From Fidelibacterota bacterium (lineage in GTDB: Bacteria > Marinisomatota > Marinisomatia > Marinisomatales > UBA1611): a DNA stretch of 8,588 nucleotides. The notes beneath the pieces are model-generated. The model ran no database searches. It saw nothing but the letters and a program-made list of their open reading frames with translations, and had not been told where the DNA came from. This document shows positions 1 through 6,081 of the stretch, piece by piece. The translations under genes were made by a program, and so were the position numbers. Positions within the stretch are counted from its first letter, which is position 1, and each line of letters starts with the position of its first letter. The stretch spans positions 81,810 to 90,397 of the forward strand of contig PBAR01000011.1 of the NCBI GenBank assembly GCA_002718285.1, given 5' to 3'.

Positions 1-30
1 CATTAAAACTTTAATTATTTTTATTAAAAA

Positions 31-612
31 ATGAAGCTAAAATTATTTCCTCTAGATATAGTAGCATATCCTAACAAATTTATCTATCTTCATATTTTTG
101 AAGAACGCTATAAAAAACTGATTAAACAATGTATAAAAGATCAAAGTGAATTCGGTATTATAAACAATGGTAACAGGAAATTTGCAGATATAGGATGTAC
201 TGTATCAATAAAGAAAGTTATAAACCAATATAGTGATGGTCGTTTGGATATAGTATGTGTAGGGGAAAAATTATTTAAGCTAGAAAAAAAATCTATGTTA
301 AATAATTTAACCATTGGAGAAATAAGCTATTTGCCAGAGTTAGTTCCAATTCCTTCATCATTATTTGAACCATTAAAAGAGAAATATTTAAAAATAATTA
401 TATCCCTAGGCGGTGTCAAAGATCTTAAAAGACACATATCAAAAAAGATAACATTTGAGTTATTAGATATGATACAATTACCCACATTTGTAGAGCAGAA
501 ATTAATATCTCTTCAATCAGAAGAAAGTAGAGCTGAAGTTCTAAATAAATTTTTTACAACTATACTCGAGAAATCATCATCTAATAATAGAAAAAAAAAA
601 TTTACTTCTTAA
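31..612 (+). CDS. Stand-alone LON substrate-binding-domain protein
   Basis: This 193-residue protein resembles the N-terminal substrate-binding domain of Lon protease but carries no AAA+ or Ser/Lys protease domain. The family signature is at the start: FPL at residues 6-8, a Pro at 14, and LHIFEERYKKL at 20-30, followed by FGII at 41-44, IGC at 54-56 and DGRLDIVCVGEKLFKL at 69-84. Proteins of this size (about 190-220 residues) are common in bacteria and their exact role is unsettled; protein binding or quality control is usually assumed. It is probably cytoplasmic, with no signal peptide or membrane segment. The start ATG follows a very AT-rich stretch without a Shine-Dalgarno site. The C-terminus is Lys-rich and is encoded over a run of A's near 590-600, a place where sequencing frameshifts could alter the end. 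It converges with the leftward small genes. The domain call is solid; the function is not known. Confidence 0.85.
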   Translation: MKLKLFPLDIVAYPNKFIYLHIFEERYKKLIKQCIKDQSEFGIINNGNRKFADIGCTVSIKKVINQYSDGRLDIVCVGEKLFKLEKKSMLNNLTIGEISYLPELVPIPSSLFEPLKEKYLKIIISLGGVKDLKRHISKKITFELLDMIQLPTFVEQKLISLQSEESRAEVLNKFFTTILEKSSSNNRKKKFTS

Positions 613-700
613 AATCAGTCAAAATGATGATATATTCAAAGAATCAAGTTTATAACTATTCAGTAAATCTACTTTTTTTTCAAGGGATGGCAAAAACGAC

Positions 701-725
701 AACGCCTCAGAGTTACTGAGGCGTT
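701..725 (-). terminator. Rho-independent terminator of the small-protein pair
   Basis: A perfect 10-bp inverted repeat (AACGCCTCAG, 5-base loop, CTGAGGCGTT) lies 20 bases past the stop codon of the leftward gene 746-961. Read on the minus strand the stem is followed by GTCGTTTTTG, a short U-rich tail, so it suits termination of the leftward transcript. Read rightward the stem is followed by GGAGCGGATTT, a poor U tract, so termination of the LON-domain gene here is less certain. A T8 run at 673-680 precedes it on the plus strand. Confidence 0.8.
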
Positions 726-745
726 GGAGCGGATTTATTTTCGCG

Positions 746-961
746 CTATTTCTTCTCGTACCACATCACGAGTATCATCAGTGCTAGAATTCCCGCGAAT
801 CCTGCATCTCCAAATTGGGCCATTATACGCCCAAGTCCACCAATGACTCCAAAAAAGTCATCAAACAAGATTCCAACGATAATTCCAACAACAACTAGGG
901 ATTTTAACAATTCTATTGCTGTGCCGAGCCACTCGTTGAGGGTTTTTATACCATTTAGCAT
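746..961 (-). CDS. Small two-helix membrane protein, distal paralog (unknown function)
   Basis: A 71-residue hydrophobic protein of no family I recognise. It has an amphipathic N-terminus (about 1-19), a likely membrane helix at about 20-33, an acidic DD at 34-35 leading into a Gly-rich turn with IGG at 40-42, and a second hydrophobic segment at about 53-68 containing GFAGILAL. It ends in the polar tail EKK. There are no Cys residues and no cleavable signal peptide is evident. It aligns without gaps to the neighbouring 69-residue protein (1029-1238); shared residues include Lys20, Phe37, Ile40-Gly41-Gly42, Phe50, Asp52, GFAG at 54-57 and LAL at 59-61. The start is supported by AGGAG at 972-968, 6 bases before ATG. 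The gene is followed by a strong terminator. Local GC is well above the surroundings (31 of 60 in 781-840 by hand count). The gene is probably real; a pilin-like subunit, channel or peptide toxin are only possibilities. Confidence 0.75.
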   Translation of the reverse strand: MLNGIKTLNEWLGTAIELLKSLVVVGIIVGILFDDFFGVIGGLGRIMAQFGDAGFAGILALMILVMWYEKK

Positions 962-967
962 AGGTTA

Positions 968-972
968 CTCCT
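968..972 (-). promoter_or_regulatory. Ribosome binding site of the distal small gene
   Basis: On the minus strand AGGAG ends 6 bases before the ATG at 961. It fixes this start codon and contrasts with the absence of such sites before the glycan-operon genes. Confidence 0.75.
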
Positions 973-986
973 GTTGGTAGAGGCTA

Positions 987-1010
987 TGGGCTTTGAAAAA
1001 ACAAAACCCA
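987..1010 (-). promoter_or_regulatory. Hairpin between the two small genes
   Basis: Read leftward, TGGGTTTTG and CAAAGCCCA form a 9-bp stem with one G-U pair and a loop of six U's. It sits 19 bases past the stop of 1029-1238 and ends 25 bases before the next start codon. The U's are in the loop, not after the stem, so it is not a typical terminator. It could protect or process the transcript, or set the ratio of the two products. Its role is inferred from position only. Confidence 0.5.
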
Positions 1011-1028
1011 AGATATGGCCTGTGTTAA

Positions 1029-1238
1029 TTACCCAAGAAACGAGAGAAACACCAACAGAGCTAAGAGTCCAGCAAATCCACCATCTAAAAAGGTGTTTAC
1101 CAGTTCAACAATTCCGCCAATGGGATCAAATCCTGTGGAATATATGATGTTAACGAAAACAAATAGTACTATAAGTGCTTTAATCACGCCAACAATTCCG
1201 GATGCCGCATTTGCAACGGTTGCATTGATATCAGCCAT
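1029..1238 (-). CDS. Small two-helix membrane protein, proximal paralog (unknown function)
   Basis: A 69-residue hydrophobic protein, paralogous to its downstream neighbour. Residues 1-12 are polar and Ala/Asn-rich. A first membrane helix spans about 13-34, followed by GFDPIGG at 36-42, an amphipathic stretch at 43-52, and a second hydrophobic segment GGFAGLLALLVFLSFLG at 53-69 that runs to the C-terminus. It lacks Cys and any obvious cleavable signal peptide, and carries few charges (Lys20, Asp38, Glu45, Asp52). Ungapped alignment to the 71-residue neighbour gives about 20 identities in 69 positions, concentrated in residues 37-61. The start is fixed by AAGGAGGT at 1252-1245, fully complementary to the usual 16S anti-Shine-Dalgarno sequence. 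It lies 151 bases beyond the GT9 gene on the same strand and a leader hairpin precedes it. I do not recognise the family; a membrane oligomer is a reasonable inference for two related short helical hairpins made together. Confidence 0.78.
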   Translation of the reverse strand: MADINATVANAASGIVGVIKALIVLFVFVNIIYSTGFDPIGGIVELVNTFLDGGFAGLLALLVFLSFLG

Positions 1239-1244
1239 GCTAAT

Positions 1245-1252
1245 ACCTCCTT
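1245..1252 (-). promoter_or_regulatory. Full-length Shine-Dalgarno of the proximal small gene
   Basis: The minus strand reads AAGGAGGT, then 6 bases, then ATG at 1238. All eight bases match the canonical anti-Shine-Dalgarno complement, by far the strongest ribosome site in the window. Confidence 0.85.
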
Positions 1253-1272
1253 GGTTTGGTTTCTAATGAAAA

Positions 1273-1291
1273 CGGGGGCAAACTACCCCCG
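1273..1291 (-). promoter_or_regulatory. GC-rich terminator-like hairpin in the leader of the small genes
   Basis: Read leftward, CGGGGG, a 7-base loop and CCCCCG form a 6-bp all-GC stem followed by TTTTCATT. It is placed 98 bases past the GT9 stop and 34 bases before the start of 1029-1238. It resembles a terminator for the glycan operon, but there is no room for a promoter between it and the small gene. It is therefore likely to lie inside the transcript that makes the small proteins, as an attenuator, partial terminator or stabilising 5' structure. Confidence 0.6.
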
Positions 1292-1389
1292 ATCTTATTC
1301 TTAGATTGTACTTTGTTTGTGGTTGAATTCAGAGTCAATCTCTTTCCTATGAAGCGAATTTACACACAATCAACTAATTCACAACAATT
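1292..1389 (-). promoter_or_regulatory. Intergenic leader, possible promoter of the small-gene pair
   Basis: This 98-base gap is the only sizeable non-coding stretch inside the leftward block and the most likely place for a separate promoter. On the minus strand it holds TTGACT at 1338-1333, a good -35 hexamer, but the base 17 positions on (CAAAGT) is a weak -10. TACAAT at 1310-1305 is a better -10 but lacks a matching -35 at normal distance. I cannot assign a promoter with confidence. Confidence 0.3.
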
Positions 1390-2475
1390 TTATTTTTTTA
1401 TTTTTCCAAGTAAATCTACAGTCGATTTATATACCAAAAATGGGTCTATGGATTGTATACATAAAGAACAAAGCCTCCAGTGTCGTTTCGGATGTGCACA
1501 TTTTATCTCTGGTTTTACAACCACAACATTTTCAGCTAATGGTTTTGTCAGTTCTGGATTTTGGGAACCAAATATAGAAATAACAGGTATTAACAAGTAA
1601 GTTGCTAAATGTCCTGCCATTGAATCTGGCGCAATCAACAGCCTTTGATTTTGAAGCCAGTTTTTAAATTTAATTATATTTCCTTCAAAAACATGAATCG
1701 GCAATCTATGCTTTTTTATCATACTAATTAAATCATTTGAATCATTAGTTTTAACAATTGCTAATTCATAATAGGGTATTAAATAATTTATTAATTCAAT
1801 CCAATTATTTAATGGCCAACTTCTTCTTTCATCACTGGTACCAGAATGTAAAACTACATATCCATGTTTTTTAATTAAACATGTTTTCCACTTTAAAATA
1901 GAAGGCTTCCCCACTATTTTTGAAATTAGATGTAAAGCACGTTTTGTCTGATGCAATTCAAAAGGGAAAGGGAAAGTTTTGGAAAAAAAATAACTTCCCC
2001 CAGCACTTGTAAATCCAATACTATGATTACTTTTAATTTGCCATAGAAACCAGCTGTTTCTGATATCACCTTTAAAGTCGATCGCTAAATCAATTTTTCT
2101 TTTTCTTAATAAAATAGCAGTATCAAGAACTTTAATCCATTTTAATAAAGAAAAAGACCATGTTGTCCAAGGTGCATCAAAAGCAATAACTTCATTTACT
2201 AAATTTAAATTACGAGCTAAAGGAGTAGTTATTGAGGAGCACAATAAAATAATTCTAGCATTTTTAAAATGTAATTTCAATTCTCGAAGAGCAGGGATTA
2301 TCATTATTACATCTCCAATACGATGATATTCTGTAACAAGAATTGTTTTTATCAACTTTTTATGGAATGAATTTTTATATCTAAAAAGATTAATTATTGA
2401 ATAATATGGAAAAAGTATAAAACTTAGTAATCTTGAGAAAAATAAAAAGGTTGGATTATAAATCTCTTGTTTCAT
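1390..2475 (-). CDS. GT9 family glycosyltransferase (heptosyltransferase-like)
   Basis: A 361-residue GT-B enzyme of the ADP-heptose:LPS heptosyltransferase family, which adds a sugar from a nucleotide donor to a growing lipid-linked or core glycan on the cytoplasmic side of the inner membrane. Visible motifs are RIGDVIMIIPALRELK at 52-67, in which Asp55 is at the position of the proposed catalytic Asp of the family; LAIDFKGD at 130-137; VVLHSGTSDERRSWPLNNW at 207-225; and LIAPDSMAGHLA at 280-291 with IFGSQNPE at 301-308. The C-terminus has the usual Cys cluster (Cys326, Cys336, Cys339). Unusually, the GT-B fold is preceded by about 40 extra residues, hydrophobic at 9-31 then basic (KK at 39-40), which may anchor it to the membrane. 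It is the last gene of the glycan operon, starting 2 bases after the previous stop, without a Shine-Dalgarno site. The sugar and acceptor cannot be read from the sequence. Confidence 0.88.
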   Translation of the reverse strand: MKQEIYNPTFLFFSRLLSFILFPYYSIINLFRYKNSFHKKLIKTILVTEYHRIGDVIMIIPALRELKLHFKNARIILLCSSITTPLARNLNLVNEVIAFDAPWTTWSFSLLKWIKVLDTAILLRKRKIDLAIDFKGDIRNSWFLWQIKSNHSIGFTSAGGSYFFSKTFPFPFELHQTKRALHLISKIVGKPSILKWKTCLIKKHGYVVLHSGTSDERRSWPLNNWIELINYLIPYYELAIVKTNDSNDLISMIKKHRLPIHVFEGNIIKFKNWLQNQRLLIAPDSMAGHLATYLLIPVISIFGSQNPELTKPLAENVVVVKPEIKCAHPKRHWRLCSLCIQSIDPFLVYKSTVDLLGKIKK

Positions 2476-2477
2476 AT

Positions 2478-3560
2478 TTATAAACCAATAGATTTATAAT
2501 ATCTATACAAGTTTTTTGATACTTTTTTAATATCGTGATAATTTTTTACCCATGATCTGGATTTATACCCATATTCAATAATTTTATTCTTATCATTAAC
2601 TAATGATCTAAGAACTGAAATTATTGAGCGGGAATCAACGTGAATAAAAGGATGATCTGGTATAAACTTCTGGTATGTTTTGTTCATCTCTGTCAATGTG
2701 CAAATCCCCATTGATAAAGACTCAATAGAGCTCATACCGTATCCCCATCCGCCAAATTCACCAATTTGATCTATAAAAATATCTGCAAGTTTCTTTCTTT
2801 CCAGAGCCTCTCTATAAGATAAGTTTTCAATTAAATCAAAAACTATAAGGCCATCCTTTTCTAATTTTTTACATGCATAAATGATAGTGTCGGAACCTTT
2901 ATAGTACCTGTTTGTAGGGGAGTGTGCAACTCTAATTACATCTGAAACTTTATTTTTAACACTAAATTGGCTAGTATCAAAAGGTAAAAACAAATATTGA
3001 ATATTTGGATGTTTGTGGAGTAAATCCAATTCATTTGTCAAGTTTAAATCTGAAATATTATCTATAAAAGGCATTACTCCTCTGCTTCGAAGATCCTCAC
3101 CATGATAATGACAAATAATCTTTTTCCCTTTTTTGTGAAGAGCATTCACAAAACTTTCATCTTTTAAAAAGTCCATACCACTATCAAAATGAACAACATC
3201 AAAATCAAATAAATTATATCTATCTATAGCTTTCAACACAGCTGGTCTCCATAACCAATCTTTAAATTTGAAAAACTGTGAATCTACCCAACCTTCTGGC
3301 CTCCAAACTGGGGGGCAACCAGTTTTTTCTTTATAATAACCAGCTTCTCCTCTATATAGTTTAAATACTTGATTTCTTATATAAGCCATAAAAGGTTTAG
3401 TAAAATTGAATGGAAGCTCTAAACAAATATCTTCATCAAAATCTTTTGGAGATTTAAAAAATGTAACTGTGCGGCATTCATGTCCATTTGCCTCATGTTC
3501 TTTTTTCCATAAAGACAGTGTTCCAACAGTATTTTCTGGAGAGATATATAATATTTTCAT
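2478..3560 (-). CDS. GT4-like glycosyltransferase
   Basis: A 360-residue probable retaining GT-B glycosyltransferase. The N-terminal Rossmann half begins MKILYISPEN, and includes DVVHFDSG at 121-128 and IICHYHGEDLR at 148-158. The donor-binding half contains VAHSPTNRYYKGSD at 211-224, ADIFIDQIGEFGGWGYGMSS at 259-278 and then IESLSMG at 279-285. This combination (HSPTNR..KG and ADI.IDQ...YG...IE...G) is typical of GT4-like enzymes in surface-polysaccharide clusters; Glu280 corresponds to the conserved Glu that contacts the nucleotide-sugar donor. It is cytoplasmic or membrane-associated, with no membrane helix. Its ATG overlaps the stop of the upstream GT by ATGA, indicating translational coupling; no Shine-Dalgarno site is seen. 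Sugar specificity is unknown. Confidence 0.85.
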   Translation of the reverse strand: MKILYISPENTVGTLSLWKKEHEANGHECRTVTFFKSPKDFDEDICLELPFNFTKPFMAYIRNQVFKLYRGEAGYYKEKTGCPPVWRPEGWVDSQFFKFKDWLWRPAVLKAIDRYNLFDFDVVHFDSGMDFLKDESFVNALHKKGKKIICHYHGEDLRSRGVMPFIDNISDLNLTNELDLLHKHPNIQYLFLPFDTSQFSVKNKVSDVIRVAHSPTNRYYKGSDTIIYACKKLEKDGLIVFDLIENLSYREALERKKLADIFIDQIGEFGGWGYGMSSIESLSMGICTLTEMNKTYQKFIPDHPFIHVDSRSIISVLRSLVNDKNKIIEYGYKSRSWVKNYHDIKKVSKNLYRYYKSIGL

Positions 3561-4663
3561 TTCGAATTATATAAACTCATTAAATCATTCATTCTTGATT
3601 CCCAATTATATTTACTCTTAATGAGATTTCTGTTTTTTTCAATCCAATCAGATTTATTTATAGATTTAAATGCATCTATTATACCTTTTGCAATGGAAAA
3701 TTTATTTCCAGGAATTATCCAATGTACCGTTTTTGATACATAATTACGTATCGGAGGCAGATCTGATGCAATAATTCGACATCCAGAAGCCATCATTTCA
3801 AAAAGTTTTGTTGGTGTATTTTTTTGTGTTAAAGGATTATCTCTAAATGGGATTATACCCAAAGAATTTTTATTTAGTATTTCCCATACATCTACATATG
3901 GTATTTGCGACTTAATAAATACATTATCAAAAAGTTTGTTTTTTAATATATATTCCTTTAGCTGTTTTTCAAATTCTTCCGTTCTAAATGAACCTAATAT
4001 AGTTAAAGAAATATCAGGTATTTCTGATATGACTTTCGGCATCGCTTCTATTAAATCACTAATGCCTCTTTCTGGAGCAATATGGCCATGATAAATTATT
4101 GATAGTCCACGATTACCATTATTGTCAAAATTGGATATATATTTTGTTTCTGGAAAATTCTCTATTACCGATGGTTTAAAACCTAATTTATGGTATACGG
4201 TTTTTTCTAAAGGATAATTTGCCAAAATAATATGGTCAACAAACTTAAGATGCATTTTTTCAATTTTACTTTTATATAATATTATAGTTTCTTTAACTAT
4301 TTTTGACCGCCGAGAAAAAGTGCGATACATAGCATCAAGATCTTCATGAACATCATAAATAATTTTAGAATGAAACTTTTTCTTTACAAGTTTCGCAAAG
4401 TCCAAAAGTTCTGGTTCATGTATATGTAAAAAATCAGGTGGATCTGATACTTTAAGATAGTTTAAGACCTTTTGTGAATAAGATTTAATTGATAAGTTGG
4501 AAGATAAATTTATATGACTTAATCCAGGCTCAGATAAATCTAAATCATAATTAGATCGAGTAAAATACCTTATAAAAGTATTTTTTTTTAATAAAGTTTT
4601 TATTTGTCTATGATAAATACGTTCGTCATTAGGAAAATGCTGACAGGAAACTACAACAATCAT
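3557..4663 (-). CDS. GT4 family glycosyltransferase
   Basis: A 368-residue GT-B enzyme. The N-terminal half opens with IVVVSCQHFPNDERIYHRQI, a pattern frequent in GT4 enzymes of polysaccharide loci, and carries HIHEPELL at 80-87 and IIYDVHED at 101-108. The C-terminal half has IIYHGHIAPERGISDLIEA at 189-207, LGIIPF at 268-273 and NTPTKLFEMMASG at 282-294; Glu289 in this last motif is the expected donor-binding Glu, and Arg199 with Lys286 sit where donor phosphate contacts are usual. It probably transfers a sugar to a lipid-linked acceptor at the inner face of the membrane. It overlaps the flippase stop and the next GT start by 4 bases each (ATGA), so all three are likely coupled. Donor and acceptor are not predictable here. 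Confidence 0.88.
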   Translation of the reverse strand: MIVVVSCQHFPNDERIYHRQIKTLLKKNTFIRYFTRSNYDLDLSEPGLSHINLSSNLSIKSYSQKVLNYLKVSDPPDFLHIHEPELLDFAKLVKKKFHSKIIYDVHEDLDAMYRTFSRRSKIVKETIILYKSKIEKMHLKFVDHIILANYPLEKTVYHKLGFKPSVIENFPETKYISNFDNNGNRGLSIIYHGHIAPERGISDLIEAMPKVISEIPDISLTILGSFRTEEFEKQLKEYILKNKLFDNVFIKSQIPYVDVWEILNKNSLGIIPFRDNPLTQKNTPTKLFEMMASGCRIIASDLPPIRNYVSKTVHWIIPGNKFSIAKGIIDAFKSINKSDWIEKNRNLIKSKYNWESRMNDLMSLYNSK

Positions 4664-6078
4664 TTTATGAAACTTTTTAAAATTGATTTCTCTTTATTAT
4701 TAATTATGAATAAATACCAAGTAATTGGATAAAAAAAAGTAACGGCTAATCGGGTCCATTTATCTTCACCTGTTATAAAAACAATACCCATAAATATTAT
4801 TGGGAAAACCCAGGAAGACCAATTATAAGGAATTGGATAAATTTTATTGGATCGGATAAAAATAGATAAGCTCATAAATACAAACGCAAAAACAGTCGCC
4901 CAGGCAGACCCTACGACTCCGTAAATAGGAATCAATATAATATTTAAAGAAATATTTACTAATGCTCCAACAGCTCTAAAAAAAGGAATCCATTTGGTAA
5001 TGTCCTTCATATAAATTCCTGGTAACTGTATAACATAAGTGCCAAAAAAGAAATAGGCTAATAATATGCAGAATACAATATCTTCAGAACCCCAAAATTT
5101 CTCACCTATCAAAGTCTTTGTACCGATAGAAAGCCGCATTATTTCAGGAACCCATAAACTTATTATAACGATAACAAACCCCAGTAATCCCAAAAAAAGT
5201 GTTGATGCATGTGCGAAATCTTTTCGTGCACCAGGCTCTTTCCCTCTTTTCAAAAAATAAGGTGTCCATCCCATATTAAAGCCCATAACTATAATTAAAC
5301 CGAAAACACCAAGTTTGTGTCCTGCTGAATAAAGACCAACATCTTTCGTACCATTCATCCAATTTAATAAATAACGATTTGCCAACTCCATAATCATTGT
5401 AAATATTCCAGCTGGTAAAAAAGGGATAGCAAACTTAAAAACAGTATTAAGTGTTTTAGAACGTATTCTCTTAAAACTAACACGTTTTATTATTACAGGT
5501 AATGAAAAAACAAATACAATGCTAGAAGCAATCAAATTTGCTAGCAAAACTCCTGCTATACCCTTTTTAAGCATAACAACAAAAAATATATTAAACCCCA
5601 TTGTGGATAAAACATTAACTAAATTAAAACAAACAAAAGGTATAGGCTTTTCCTCAGCGCGCAATAAAAGTATTGGCATATTCCATAGTGCATCTAGAAG
5701 CAAAACTGCAGAAAGTAAAACAATCCAATCTGGCCGGTCTACGCCTAATACAACTTTAGCAATAATATCCTTTGTAAAAAAAAGAATACTAGAAAATGAT
5801 AAACTAGTTATCACTTGAATTCCATAAATTACAGAAATGTATTCTTTTTTTTCTTGACCTTTTTTCTGAACAGAATATTTAAGAAGAGCAGTATCCATCC
5901 CATAACGGTAGAAAATCATCGTGAATCCCATAAATGCATATGCAAGAGAAACAACACCATACTCTTCGGGAGTAAACACATGAGTATATAAAGGAAGTAA
6001 AAAAAATGTTATAAGACGGGCTAGTATATGACCAAAACCATATATAAGCGAATGTTTCCCCAATGATTTAATTGACAT
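4660..6078 (-). CDS. Wzx-like polysaccharide flippase (MOP superfamily)
   Basis: A 472-residue integral membrane protein of the polysaccharide-synthesis/flippase family, which moves undecaprenyl-linked oligosaccharides from the inner to the outer face of the cytoplasmic membrane. About 14 hydrophobic segments can be traced, roughly at 10-32, 42-60, 80-102, 117-139, 148-170, 173-195, 213-232, 252-275, 290-310, 333-352, 365-385, 388-410, 420-437 and 443-460, the usual number for the family. Family-like landmarks are PLYTHVFTPEEYGVVSLAYA near the N-terminus, RYLLNWMNGTKDVGLYSAGH at 235-254 and the NI.L.P.YGVVGSAWAT segment at 379-395. It is full length. The gene begins 3 bases after the acyltransferase stop and ends inside the start of the following GT. 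It may belong to an O-antigen, capsule or similar glycan pathway; the exported glycan is unknown. Confidence 0.9.
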   Translation of the reverse strand: MSIKSLGKHSLIYGFGHILARLITFFLLPLYTHVFTPEEYGVVSLAYAFMGFTMIFYRYGMDTALLKYSVQKKGQEKKEYISVIYGIQVITSLSFSSILFFTKDIIAKVVLGVDRPDWIVLLSAVLLLDALWNMPILLLRAEEKPIPFVCFNLVNVLSTMGFNIFFVVMLKKGIAGVLLANLIASSIVFVFSLPVIIKRVSFKRIRSKTLNTVFKFAIPFLPAGIFTMIMELANRYLLNWMNGTKDVGLYSAGHKLGVFGLIIVMGFNMGWTPYFLKRGKEPGARKDFAHASTLFLGLLGFVIVIISLWVPEIMRLSIGTKTLIGEKFWGSEDIVFCILLAYFFFGTYVIQLPGIYMKDITKWIPFFRAVGALVNISLNIILIPIYGVVGSAWATVFAFVFMSLSIFIRSNKIYPIPYNWSSWVFPIIFMGIVFITGEDKWTRLAVTFFYPITWYLFIINNKEKSILKSFIK

Positions 6079-6081
6079 ATA

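Noticed and set aside
580..612. Possible frameshift at the A-run in the LON gene C-terminus
   Set aside because: The LON domain is complete before it and the gene length is normal for the family; a Lys-rich tail is plausible in an AT-rich genome.
746..1238. Two-peptide bacteriocin or toxin-antitoxin reading of the small pair
   Set aside because: There is no double-glycine leader, no immunity or ABC transporter gene, and no soluble antitoxin partner nearby; both products are similar membrane proteins. It remains possible but is not supported.
746..1238. Phage coat, holin or VirB2-like pilin reading of the small pair
   Set aside because: The helical-hairpin shape fits loosely, but no phage, lysis or secretion gene lies in the window and no signal peptide is evident.
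1015..1266. Plus-strand 83-codon ORF across the proximal small gene
   Set aside because: It is antisense to the 69-residue gene, has no ribosome site and a low-complexity Pro/Thr/Asn-rich product; the minus-strand frame has a perfect Shine-Dalgarno and a paralog next door.
1256..1600. Plus-strand 114-codon ORF
   Set aside because: More than half of it is antisense to the GT9 catalytic C-terminus, and the product has no recognisable motif.
5066..5818. Two plus-strand ORFs inside the flippase gene
   Set aside because: They are antisense to an intact flippase frame, lack ribosome sites and resemble no family.
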